A stretch of 64,000 bases of DNA from contig JAVHLM010000034.1 of assembly GCA_031082125.1 (NCBI GenBank), positions 1 through 64,000 on the forward strand, read 5' to 3'. The DNA is from Candidatus Eremiobacterota bacterium (GTDB taxonomy: Bacteria; Vulcanimicrobiota; CADAWZ01; Ess09-12). A program made the translations under genes and the position numbers. Positions 9,657 to 18,313 of this stretch are shown one piece after another. Within the stretch, counting starts at the first letter, position 1. Each line of letters opens with the position of its first letter. The notes beneath the pieces were generated by a model. That model saw nothing but the letters and a program-made list of their open reading frames with translations. It had not been told where the DNA came from and searched no databases.

Positions 9657-9745
9657 AATTCTCTTCCCCTTTCGATCACGTACCTGCCGCGCGAGCTCTG
9701 CCGCGATATGATGCTCGAAGGGTGTCAGGTGTGAAACTCCTTCAT
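9652..9745 (-). pseudogene. Remnant of a MNT-type nucleotidyltransferase gene (5' end only)
   Basis: About 94 bases closely match the first 95 bases of the intact nucleotidyltransferase gene at 21238-21585 (shared TPFEHHIAAE and RKGKRILL in translation). The match starts at the equivalent ATG (9745) and ends before the GSxRG catalytic motif. It is wedged between two converging genes: the EamA transporter reads its last six codons and stop from it, and the kinase-TPR gene's stop lies at its other end. It is a duplication or recombination scar without function. Confidence 0.75.
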
Positions 9746-10636
9746 CTTCCCGTCTGCCAGAAACTGGGAGACCATCACTGCGGCGAACATGATGGCGCAT
9801 CCCGCCATTCCCCGGGGTGAAAGGGTCTCTCCCAGCACGAGCCAGCCGCCCAGGGCAGCCCACGCCGCCTCAAGGCTGAAGATGACGGCCGCATGCGCCG
9901 GGTGGGCTTTCTGCTGAGCAATCACCTGGAGCGTGTACCCGATTCCCACGGATATGAAGCCACAATAAAAGAGCGGCAGCCAGGCGGAACAGACGGCCTG
10001 AAGGGTCGTCCTTTCATATATGCACGCGGCGGCAAGGCTGCAGACAGAACAGGTAATGAACTGAGTGAAGGCCAGGAGCGCCGGGGACCTCCCGGGCGAG
10101 AGCCACCCCACGATCATCACATGCGCTGCCCACAGGAAGGCGCCGGCCAGCTCAAGCGCATCGCCTGTCGAGATGGTGAAAGATTCAGTGACACAGAGCA
10201 GGTAGAGCCCCACCGCGGCAAGAATCGCCCCTGCCCATGAGCCGGAAGTGGCTTTCCGTCTTCCACACAGGCCATAGAGGGGAACGATCACCACATAGAG
10301 ACCAGTGATGAAGCCCGCCTTGCCGGCCGTCGTATACTGCAGGCCTGCCTGCTGCAGCCAGGCGGCGATGAAAAGGATCAATCCCGCAATGACTCCCCCC
10401 CAGGGCGCGGGCTGCTTCTGCGGAGGGGGGGCGGCATCCCCGCGTGAATCCTGCCTGAAACCATGCAGGAAGGGAATCAGGACCAGCGCTCCAAGGGCAA
10501 ACCTGATGCCATTGAAAGCAAAGGGCCCCATGGAGTGCATCGCGGCCCGCTGGCCCACAAAGGCAAAACCCCATATAAGTGCGGTGAGGAGAAGGAGGCC
10601 GTCATACTTGAGGATCTCGTCTTTTTGCATCGTCAT
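9725..10636 (-). CDS. EamA/DMT-family membrane transporter
   Basis: 303 aa with about ten hydrophobic helices in two repeated halves (ALIWGFAFVGQRAAMHSMGP opening; second half LLAFTQFITCSVCSLAAA), the drug/metabolite transporter layout. The substrate cannot be told from sequence. The ATG 10636 start has a possible promoter upstream (TATACT about 25 bases before it). The final residues MKEFHT come from the nucleotidyltransferase remnant, so the natural C-terminus was replaced; since this tail follows the last helix, the protein may still work. A chloramphenicol-resistance-like exporter (RhaT/EamA) is the closest general description. Confidence 0.9.
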   Translation of the reverse strand: MTMQKDEILKYDGLLLLTALIWGFAFVGQRAAMHSMGPFAFNGIRFALGALVLIPFLHGFRQDSRGDAAPPPQKQPAPWGGVIAGLILFIAAWLQQAGLQYTTAGKAGFITGLYVVIVPLYGLCGRRKATSGSWAGAILAAVGLYLLCVTESFTISTGDALELAGAFLWAAHVMIVGWLSPGRSPALLAFTQFITCSVCSLAAACIYERTTLQAVCSAWLPLFYCGFISVGIGYTLQVIAQQKAHPAHAAVIFSLEAAWAALGGWLVLGETLSPRGMAGCAIMFAAVMVSQFLADGKMKEFHT

Positions 10637-10834
10637 ACTCAGACCTGATGTTCATCCAAGTATAGCACACATTGATGATTTAATCCAAATCAGCCGCACA
10701 TGCCCCCCTGTCATCCCTGCCTCGAGGGGCACGGGGCGCCCGTTCTTTCCGCGGCATGGCACCCGTGACTCTCGGAACTGAGCGGTTAAGCCTTTCTAGA
10801 GCTGAATACGTGATTTCCAGGAAGGCAGAGCTCA

Positions 10835-11125
10835 GAGCCTGAAGGCCTGCGCCCGGCAGCGGTCCTGCAAAGCAACCGCTTCAACCGGAGCCGTATCAAT
10901 ACCGCGGTAGTCGCTGCCATTACCTCCAATCTTCGATATGCAGACCTTCCCGGGAATGTGCGGCTCCTCAAGGGAGAGGCAGGCATGCCAAAGCCTTCCG
11001 TCATCAATATGACTCAGATCGCAGCAATTGATATCTCCTGCATCGAAGAAAAGGTCGGGCGCCTTTCGCCGCGAAGGATGGAAGAAATCTGGAACGGGGT
11101 CTGTCTGGTCATAGGTCCCGACTGA
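10835..11125 (+). pseudogene. Fossil mazF/PemK-type toxin gene
   Basis: The plus strand reads as the larger part of a MazF/PemK-family endoribonuclease, with family landmarks NRSRINTAVVAAITSN, a GNVRL segment and the C-terminal helix VGRLSPRRM. It looks broken, with about one or two breaks, and no antitoxin gene is visible next to it. Treated as a fossil; it is moderately young, since the readable part is still well conserved. It lies in a scarred patch between the transporter and the DUF4143 ATPase. Confidence 0.7.
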
Positions 11126-11220
11126 CAGGACTCGAACCGGTGAAGCTGTTTCCATGATCTTTGCGGGGACTGGGAGACCTGCAATCACCTCGGGAGCTTC
11201 AGGGCAGGAGGAGGCGCACC

Positions 11221-11304
11221 ATGAACGAGTGGACAAGGCAGGAGCTGGAAGAGCAGGTCATAGGGAAGATGAAGGGCCTCACGATATCTCTATCAGCAGC
11301 ATAA
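11221..11304 (+). CDS. Tiny ORF resembling the N-terminus of an NHLP-type leader peptide
   Basis: 27 codons beginning MNEWTRQELEEQVI, with a strong AGGAGGAGG site about eight bases upstream. The opening resembles nitrile-hydratase-like leader peptides of ribosomal natural products (TRxELEExII pattern), which usually run 70-100 residues; here the similarity stops after about 17 residues. No modifying enzyme or transporter is nearby. It is either a remnant or a chance short ORF behind a good ribosome site. It ends seven bases before the convergent ATPase gene's stop. Confidence 0.35.
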   Translation: MNEWTRQELEEQVIGKMKGLTISLSAA

Positions 11305-11310
11305 GGGACT

Positions 11311-12504
11311 TTAGAACACCTCTCCCCTGTAAAGCCTCGCAAGAAACTCTTCATACGGATGAACATCAAGGCCGTCAAAATGATATGACCTTTCCCCCCT
11401 GTATATACCTATCATGCGGTCAACAGCCACCCTGCCCGTCGATGCAAGAGAACGCATCGGCCTCTCCCACTTCCTCTCCCATCTTTTTGAGAGCTTGACT
11501 TCAATGCATACAACCCGCGGAAGGCTGCCGGGCTGTCTTTTTCTGGTCTCGATCACAAAATCAATCTCGCTCTCCTGGCCGCTCCGGTAAAAAAAGATAT
11601 CCCTGTTCTTCTGCTGCGTATGGTTGTAAACCCTCAGCTCGTGATAGAGGAGCGTTTCCAGGGCACACCCTTTCCACAGCCTGTCAGCAGGCTCAGAGAG
11701 AAGACCTGCCGCGCCGCGGGCTATACCTGGATCGCACCAGTAGAACTTCTGATGAGCCTGTTCGCGCACTTTCGCACCCGGACGGTAAGGAGGAAGAAAA
11801 TAACCGAGCAGGGTGTCGCTGAGAATTGAAAAATAGACATCCACAGTGCTGCGGGGCACCGCGGCTTCCCTTGCTATGTTGAGAGAGTTCAGCGTCTGGC
11901 CATTGAGCTGCCCCGCAATTCCCAGGAAGCGTATGAAAGGAGAGAGATTTCTCACTATCCCCTCTTCCCTTATCTCCTCCTTGAGATAAGTGGCCACGTA
12001 GGAGCCAAGAATATCAGCGGCATTCTCCTTATCTGCATGGATGAGGGGAAGGCTTCCCCACTGCAGAGAAAACTCCGTGTCATAAGAATTTCCCAGCTCC
12101 TTCCATGTAAAAGGAGCAAGCTCGCGGGTGAGAGCCCGCCCGCCCAGGAGGTTGACTCCTCCGCGCCTGAGCCTGCGGGCCGATGAGCCTGACAATGCAA
12201 ACCTCAGCCCTTTTTCTTCAATCAGACGATGGACCTCATCAAGCAGTGAGGGATTTTTCTGTATCTCATCGATTACCACCCAGGAGCCCCTGGCACCACT
12301 GCCGGCCAGCGCTCCCAACCGGCCCGGCTCGCGGGAGAGCTCGAGTGAAAGGGAGGTATCAAGCAGATCGATATAATGAGCTCCATGCAGAGCTTCCTTC
12401 AGCCAGGTGCTCTTGCCCGTTCCCCTGGGGCCGAAGAGGAAGAACGAGCGCTCCGGAACTTTCAGCAGCCGTTTTATCATTCTCTGCTTCATGCATTTTT
12501 CCAT
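11311..12504 (-). CDS. AAA ATPase with DUF4143 domain
   Basis: 397 aa. N-terminal P-loop GPRGTGKST near residues 24-32, Walker B-like WVVIDEIQK near 75-83, an SGSSAR sensor segment, then a winged-helix and the C-terminal nuclease-like DUF4143 region (YRSGQESEIDFVIE, IEVKLSKRW, a PD-(D/E)XK-like D-x-E-x-K pattern). Such proteins are widespread orphan ATPases of unknown role, common in accessory DNA. ATG 12492 is an alternative start; neither has a clear ribosome site. An AT-rich inverted-repeat region upstream (12510-12556) may be its operator. A second, more distant member sits at 23938-25068. Confidence 0.9.
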   Translation of the reverse strand: MEKCMKQRMIKRLLKVPERSFFLFGPRGTGKSTWLKEALHGAHYIDLLDTSLSLELSREPGRLGALAGSGARGSWVVIDEIQKNPSLLDEVHRLIEEKGLRFALSGSSARRLRRGGVNLLGGRALTRELAPFTWKELGNSYDTEFSLQWGSLPLIHADKENAADILGSYVATYLKEEIREEGIVRNLSPFIRFLGIAGQLNGQTLNSLNIAREAAVPRSTVDVYFSILSDTLLGYFLPPYRPGAKVREQAHQKFYWCDPGIARGAAGLLSEPADRLWKGCALETLLYHELRVYNHTQQKNRDIFFYRSGQESEIDFVIETRKRQPGSLPRVVCIEVKLSKRWERKWERPMRSLASTGRVAVDRMIGIYRGERSYHFDGLDVHPYEEFLARLYRGEVF

Positions 12505-12509
12505 GATCT

Positions 12510-12556
12510 TTGTAATTTTACAGCCTTATTTTACAATATATCTGTAAAATTGTAAA
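12510..12556. promoter_or_regulatory. AT-rich inverted half-sites upstream of the DUF4143 gene
   Basis: TTTTACAG (12516-12523) is mirrored by CTGTAAAA (12542-12549), and TTTTACAA (12529-12536) by TTGTAAA (12550-12556). The cluster lies immediately upstream of the DUF4143 start and about 100 bp before the AsmA-like gene, so it could be an operator or promoter for one or both. No factor can be named. Confidence 0.35.
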
Positions 12557-12652
12557 TGCTTTCCCTTCTCATATTATTTTGGAGCTTTTGCATGATATTT
12601 CCCTCTGACGTCGAATAACTAAGATATCCATGAAAATTGAGGGGGCGGGGCA

Positions 12653-15600
12653 TTGCTGAAAACGGAACATTTAAGGCCATCTGGCAGGAAACTGGCTCTT
12701 CTTGCCGCGGGTGTCCTGCTCATGATTCTTGCCGCAACAGTCTGGGCGGGACTCAGGGCCAAGGCCGCCCTGGAGAGATATACTGACCCTGTTTTCATCT
12801 CCTCCTTTCTCTCGGATACTCTGAAATGCCCCACCTCGGTGAAAAAAGTCTCCTGGAAGCTTCCCGGGACCCTTGTGCTCGAGGAGTGCGTGGTCAGCAC
12901 CCCGGAAGCCTTGAAAAAACAGGGGAAGGTCATGGCGGTGCCGAGGGTCATTATCCTCATTGATATCTGGAAAGCCGCCGGGAATGACAAAGACTCGGCC
13001 GTCAGGCTCATAGAGCTTGAAAAGCCCGATATGCTCATCACGGGGGAATTTATCGATTTCATCAAGGATCGGGAGAAGAAGGAAAAACCGTGGAAAAACC
13101 TGCCTTCACTGCGCGTGGAGTCGGGATCTCTCACATGGCTTCCCGGCGGCGGCGCCTCCCCCTGGAGCTTTAAAAACATCAAGGGAAACCTGGAAAAGAA
13201 GGGGGAGCCGCGGGAGGTGAGAATTTCCTGCACCTCGGAAGATACCTCGGAAAAATGGTCGATAAGGGGAGCCTATCCCGTGGAAAAGGGGAAGGGACTC
13301 ACCCTGCAGGGGAAAAATGTGCCTCTCTTAAAGCTTGCGGCCCTGTTCCCCACCAGGGAAAAGATCACCTACGGGGGAAAAACGGACCTGGAGGCCCATT
13401 CAGAGAGCCTCGAAGAATGGGATGGCGTCCTGGAGAGCGCCCTGCTCTCGGCAAACGACCTCTCTCTTGAAAAATTCCATCTTAAATTTGGAAAGAAAGC
13501 ATCCTCCATAGAGATTCCTGAAATCAGGTTCGTGATCTGGAAGGGAGCTTTTTCCGGCAGGGGGCATATTGACACTGAAAAGACAGGACCGGTGACTTCC
13601 GTGGAAGGCGCCTGCTCCGGAATCGACCTTGTGCATCTGGAAAAGTACATGAAAGCTTCTCCGCTCAAGGGAGCCCTCTCGCTCTCCCTTTCCCTCCGGG
13701 GCACCAAAGGCCGCCTCGTGTCGCGCGGCGCCTTTGAAATCGGCAAGGGCACGATCTCTTTCATGCCCTTTGAGGGAATCAAGGGAAATTACGTTCTTGA
13801 AAACAGGAAAGTCAGCTTCAGAGATACCATGGTAAAAACCTCGCAGGGCGATTTATCGCTGAACGGAGCGGCAGACGGCGGAACCCTGGACGCGGTGGCA
13901 GCTTCTTCAGCCTTCAAGCCGGAGCTCAAGGAAGACTTCCTGCTCCCCCTCTCTTTTCCCAGGCCCGGAGCATTCCATTTTCACGTCCTGGGAAAGCCCG
14001 GTGAATACCGCGGCGAGGGGAAAATCAGTTTCCCCTCGCTCCTCATGGGAAAGAAGACTGTAAATAACCCTGCAGTGTCGGGAAAAATCCGCCAGAAGGG
14101 AAATGAATACCTCTTTGACCGCCTGGATATCTCCCTGGGGGGGAAAAGCTTTGGCCTTTCAGGGAAAATTAAGAAAGACAAAGACCTCGTCCTTGACCTG
14201 GAAAATATCAGGCCGGAGCTGATCTTCGCACTGATGAGCATGAAAACCGGCCCGTCCTTCTTCTCTGCAGAAGAGGGGGCGGCATGCCATCTCGAGGCAT
14301 CAGAAAAAGCAACCAGGGGAAGAATAACGTTAGGAAAGGGCGCTCTTGTCACCTATCCTTTCTCTTCCATGACTCTCGACTTCAATGCGCCAGCCAGGGA
14401 GACAAGCACCATTTCAGGATCAATCAAGGGAAAAGAAGAAATTACCCTGGAAGGGACCATCAGGAAAAAGGTTCTTTCGCTGAAGGCCGCGGCAAAATCA
14501 CTCACCGCCGGAGACTGGTCCGTCATCAAACCCCAGTTGACTCTCACCGCCAGGGACGGGGCCGCTCTCGGCGAAATCTCCGCCTTTTCGATGACTTTCG
14601 CCAAGGAAACGATGAAAGCGCCGCTCCTGAAATTTACCGAAAGCAGGCCCTCGGAATTCGTCATTTCGGGCAGCGCCCGGTGGAACGGCAACCCGATTGA
14701 TATCAGGGGGAGCATCAAGAATGAGGCCGCTCATATTGCCGCGAGCTCAAAGAATATTGCGCTTGAGTCACTGAGGTTGAATGCTTACAGGATCCCTGCC
14801 CTGAAAGGCTCCGCCGAAATGAAGATAACGGCAGACTTCAAAGGGAAAACGAAAGAATGGAGCATGCAGGTTTTTTCCCGCGAGGTCTCCCTCGGGGGCA
14901 GAAAATATAAGCCCCTTCTCGCGTCAATCTCTGCCGGGAATGATGAGGTTGAAATTGAGCAGATCAGAATCGGGGATAAGGTCCCCCTTATCACGGGGAA
15001 AGGCTCTCTTAAGAAGGGGATGCTCTCTCTGAGGGGGCAGGTGAATAATTTCCCCGTGGAAGCGCTGGAAACGCCCGGGGAAAACGCGCAAGGGCCGTCA
15101 CTCAATGGAATGATGACAGGAGAGGTATCTGTCGAGGGCAGCCTCAAGAGCCCTGAATTCTCCTTCAGCGGGTCCGGCTCCGAGCTCTCCTATGATAAAA
15201 AGAGTCTCGGAGGAGGAAAGATAAGCCTCGCAGGCAGGAAGGACACCATGGCGGGAACCTTTGAGCCCGCGCTTCCTGACAGGCTCATCTCTTCCTTCAT
15301 CAGCTCAAAGGGAGAGCTGTTCTCCATGATCGGGAAAAACTGGGGCGCCATCAAAATATCTTTTCACCGGAAGGGAAAAGAGCCCGCAGAATTTGAGGGA
15401 GCCTCGTCTCACAAAGAAATGGGCAGGGTGAGCATACAAGGTGCAGAATCGGGAAAGGGCCTGGAGCTTGCACTGAAAGCCGACGCCTTTCCCTTGAAGA
15501 CTCTCACGCTTATTGAGCCGGAGCTCCATGTCGTCTCCGCCGATAAAAAAATATCAGGGACCGTGACGGCACCCCGGGCAAAGACGGAAAACGATGAAAT

Positions 15601-16435
15601 CTCTTCATTGAATTTCACTTTTTCTCAGAAGGAAGACGAGTACTTCCCCTTTTCGGGGGAATTCACGATTGCCGAGAGCAAGGCACTGGTGACCGGCCAG
15701 AGCAGGGGAGGAGCCTTCGAGGCGGCCATAAGCGTTCCGCGGCTTAATCTCGCTCAATGGGCGCTTTCAAAGCTGCAGGAGCAGAAGCTCAAGGGAACGG
15801 CCCGGATTGAGATATCGGTGAATAAAGGGGGAGCGGAAAAAAACCTCTTTTCGCTTTCAAGCAGCGATCTGATCTGGGATCAGAACAAGCTGCCAAAAGT
15901 GACCTGCGAGGGAGCAGAGAAAGAAGGCCTTTATCTTATCTCGGCATTGAAGGTCTTTGCCGGCGACAGCCCTATAGTCCTCACGGGGAGCATGGCTCCC
16001 AAAAAGAAGACATGCCAGCTCGGCGGGCGCATTGAAGGCGTTCCAATCACCACGCTCGCCGGCATAATGGGAGGAAAACGCTCCGACATGGAGGGAAAGG
16101 TCCTTGGAGACCTCAAGGTGAGCGGAGATCCCAAAGACCCCGATTTCAGCTATGAAGGCCGTGTCCTGGGGCTGGCATACAGGGGAAAAAGCATGGGCGA
16201 CGGGACCCTGAAGCTCAAGGGAAACGGCAAAGCCATCGACGGGCGCCTGGACCTGGACAACGCACCTAAGTACAGGATCGGAGTCCCCTACGTGAGCGCT
16301 CTGAGCACCGAGGTCGGCTATTACTTCAAGCTTGAAGGGTCTCCCAGGAACTTTGTCATAAGGCCCCAGCTCTCAACCTCCAGGTTCAACCTGGATCCTT
16401 CCCTCATATGGGGCGTCTTCCGGAAGGCTGATTAA
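12653..16435 (+). CDS. AsmA/TamB-like membrane-anchored protein
   Basis: 1260 aa from a TTG start with a GAGGGGGCGGG site just upstream; the nearby ATG at 12630 is out of frame. Residues about 13-33 form one N-terminal membrane anchor (LALLAAGVLLMILAATVWAG). The rest is a long series of beta-strands, with GSLKSPEFSFSGSGSELSYD and KVSGDPKDPDFSYEGRVLG recalling the repeating groove of AsmA/TamB proteins that bridge inner and outer membranes and move phospholipids or assist barrel assembly. The C-terminal part (STEVGYYFKLEGSPRNFVIR) fits the TamB-like end. This supports a diderm envelope. Monocistronic; the next gene on the strand starts 120 bp on. Confidence 0.8.
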   Translation: MLKTEHLRPSGRKLALLAAGVLLMILAATVWAGLRAKAALERYTDPVFISSFLSDTLKCPTSVKKVSWKLPGTLVLEECVVSTPEALKKQGKVMAVPRVIILIDIWKAAGNDKDSAVRLIELEKPDMLITGEFIDFIKDREKKEKPWKNLPSLRVESGSLTWLPGGGASPWSFKNIKGNLEKKGEPREVRISCTSEDTSEKWSIRGAYPVEKGKGLTLQGKNVPLLKLAALFPTREKITYGGKTDLEAHSESLEEWDGVLESALLSANDLSLEKFHLKFGKKASSIEIPEIRFVIWKGAFSGRGHIDTEKTGPVTSVEGACSGIDLVHLEKYMKASPLKGALSLSLSLRGTKGRLVSRGAFEIGKGTISFMPFEGIKGNYVLENRKVSFRDTMVKTSQGDLSLNGAADGGTLDAVAASSAFKPELKEDFLLPLSFPRPGAFHFHVLGKPGEYRGEGKISFPSLLMGKKTVNNPAVSGKIRQKGNEYLFDRLDISLGGKSFGLSGKIKKDKDLVLDLENIRPELIFALMSMKTGPSFFSAEEGAACHLEASEKATRGRITLGKGALVTYPFSSMTLDFNAPARETSTISGSIKGKEEITLEGTIRKKVLSLKAAAKSLTAGDWSVIKPQLTLTARDGAALGEISAFSMTFAKETMKAPLLKFTESRPSEFVISGSARWNGNPIDIRGSIKNEAAHIAASSKNIALESLRLNAYRIPALKGSAEMKITADFKGKTKEWSMQVFSREVSLGGRKYKPLLASISAGNDEVEIEQIRIGDKVPLITGKGSLKKGMLSLRGQVNNFPVEALETPGENAQGPSLNGMMTGEVSVEGSLKSPEFSFSGSGSELSYDKKSLGGGKISLAGRKDTMAGTFEPALPDRLISSFISSKGELFSMIGKNWGAIKISFHRKGKEPAEFEGASSHKEMGRVSIQGAESGKGLELALKADAFPLKTLTLIEPELHVVSADKKISGTVTAPRAKTENDEISSLNFTFSQKEDEYFPFSGEFTIAESKALVTGQSRGGAFEAAISVPRLNLAQWALSKLQEQKLKGTARIEISVNKGGAEKNLFSLSSSDLIWDQNKLPKVTCEGAEKEGLYLISALKVFAGDSPIVLTGSMAPKKKTCQLGGRIEGVPITTLAGIMGGKRSDMEGKVLGDLKVSGDPKDPDFSYEGRVLGLAYRGKSMGDGTLKLKGNGKAIDGRLDLDNAPKYRIGVPYVSALSTEVGYYFKLEGSPRNFVIRPQLSTSRFNLDPSLIWGVFRKAD

Positions 16436-16555
16436 TCCGGGCACACGCGGTGCCTCATCCCCGCCGGTGGAGCCGCGCATTTTCAGAGGAGAAAAAGGGA
16501 TTTCCCGTGCATTTATAAAAATTAGTGATTGTTACTTCAGAAAGGCCTTTGCACA

Positions 16556-18082
16556 ATGAGTGATATCACCTTAGAACCAGGCGGACAGGAGCAGCTGAGG
16601 GACTGGATCTCGAAGCTCAACGGCTGCTATCTGCTGCTTGGTGTTGACTCCCGTGAAAACATCAGGAAAATCGTGGTGACCGCGGGCGAAATCCTCGGAG
16701 GCGCCTGTGTCCTGTATAATCGGCTTGATGAAGGCCTTCTCTGCACATGGGCCATATGGAACGAGCCCGAGAGCTTCAAAGCGGAAGACCGCCCCGAGGG
16801 CCATATCTGTTACGATGTCATAAGGAGAGAAGATGAAGGGCCTCTTCTCATTGAAGATCTTGAGGGGACTTCCTATCAAAAAACCGATTCCAATGTCGGC
16901 AGGTACGGCCTGAAGAGCTATATGGGCTTCCCCGTAAAGATAAAGGAGAGGACCGTCGGCTCTCTCTGTCTTGTGGACGTGAAGAAACGGGCTTTCACGG
17001 CATTGGATCTCCAGATCATGGGCATACTGGCAAAAGCGATCTCCATCGAGGAGGAGCGCCGGGAAGCTGAAGATGAGCTGAAAAAGGCCGTGCAGTTCAA
17101 CAGGGAGATCATAGAAAATGCCTGCGAAGGTCTGATTGTCTACGACAGGCATCTGAACTACCTGGTCTGGAACCGCTTCATGGAAGAGCTGACTGGCGTG
17201 TCATCAAAGGAGGCGCTGAACAGGAATTCCCTTGAGCTCTTCCCCCACCTGAAAGAACAGGGCATTGACAGGCTGCTCGCAAAGGCTCTTGAGGGCCGGA
17301 CGGTAAAATCACCTGACACCCCATTCTATTCGCCTTCCACAGGGAAGAAAGGATGGGTCAAGGGTATTTACGGCCCTCACCTGAACGGCCAGGGCGACAT
17401 CACAGGGGTGATCAGCGTGGTAAGGGACATTACCGAGCGCAAGGAGAGCGAGGAAAATTTGAGAAAGTCTCTTAAAGAAAAGGAACTCCTGCTGAAAGAG
17501 GTTTATCACAGGGTAAAAAACAACATGCAGATAGTCTCGAGCCTCCTCCGGCTCCAGGCAATGCAGAGCGGAAACAGCGCCCTGAGTGACTGCCTGAGCA
17601 TAAGCATCGACCGTATCAGGACCATGGCCCTCATCCACGAGAAGCTCTATCAATCAAATGACCTGACGCGGATTGATTTCGGCCAGTACCTCGGGGAGCT
17701 CGCCAGCTCCCTCGCCGCCTCATACGGGAGAGACGATATTACCTGCAGCGTGAAGGCAGAGCCTGTTCACCTGGGGATAAACAGTGCAATTCCCTGCGCT
17801 CTCATTGTGAACGAGCTTGTCACCAACTCGCTCAAGTATGCTTTCCCCGATGATAGACAAGGGCACATTGATATAGAGCTCAGGGCCCCCGGGGAAAATA
17901 CTGTGGCAATTACCGTAAGAGACAACGGCATCGGCCTTCCCGCGGGGGTTGACCTGCAGAACCCCTCGACGCTCGGGCTCCAGCTTGTAAGCAGCCTTGC
18001 AACGCAGCTCGGCACAGAAGCAGACTTTGTCCTGGAAAAAGGCACCTCCACCACGGTTGAATTCAAGACAATTGACGGGTAA
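16556..18082 (+). CDS. Sensor histidine kinase (GAF-PAS-HisKA_2-HATPase)
   Basis: 508 aa from ATG 16556, which has AGAAAGG about ten bases upstream; a longer TTG start at 16529 is less likely. Residues about 25-165 are a GAF domain, about 180-300 a PAS domain with a DITERKE end, then HisKA_2 with the phospho-accepting His in VYHRVKNNMQIVSSLLRLQ near residue 317. The ATP-binding domain has NELVTNSLKYAFP, DNGIGLP and GLQLVSSLATQLG. There is no membrane segment, so it is cytoplasmic and senses a small ligand or redox state. No response regulator is adjacent, so the partner is elsewhere. Confidence 0.93.
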   Translation: MSDITLEPGGQEQLRDWISKLNGCYLLLGVDSRENIRKIVVTAGEILGGACVLYNRLDEGLLCTWAIWNEPESFKAEDRPEGHICYDVIRREDEGPLLIEDLEGTSYQKTDSNVGRYGLKSYMGFPVKIKERTVGSLCLVDVKKRAFTALDLQIMGILAKAISIEEERREAEDELKKAVQFNREIIENACEGLIVYDRHLNYLVWNRFMEELTGVSSKEALNRNSLELFPHLKEQGIDRLLAKALEGRTVKSPDTPFYSPSTGKKGWVKGIYGPHLNGQGDITGVISVVRDITERKESEENLRKSLKEKELLLKEVYHRVKNNMQIVSSLLRLQAMQSGNSALSDCLSISIDRIRTMALIHEKLYQSNDLTRIDFGQYLGELASSLAASYGRDDITCSVKAEPVHLGINSAIPCALIVNELVTNSLKYAFPDDRQGHIDIELRAPGENTVAITVRDNGIGLPAGVDLQNPSTLGLQLVSSLATQLGTEADFVLEKGTSTTVEFKTIDG

Positions 18083-18313
18083 GATCACTGCTGAGGAAGA
18101 GGCTCCCCCTGCATTTGATAAATGGAAGCAGATATGGGAGAGTGCGATCAATTGTAATAAAATAACCGGGGAGGGCCGGGTTCTGGACCCTTCCCGCATA
18201 AAAATTTAACATTCTGACAGGTGCAGGTAACAATAAATTAACATTTTCCCAATAGACAGAGCATTCCAGAGACGTGATATACCAGTGAGAGATCTGTACG
18301 TCGGGGGGGCCAG

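Noticed and set aside
11127-11150. GGACTCGAACC, which resembles a tRNA T-arm on the minus strand
   Set aside because: The T-stem has a mismatch and no anticodon arm, D-arm or matching acceptor strand can be found nearby.
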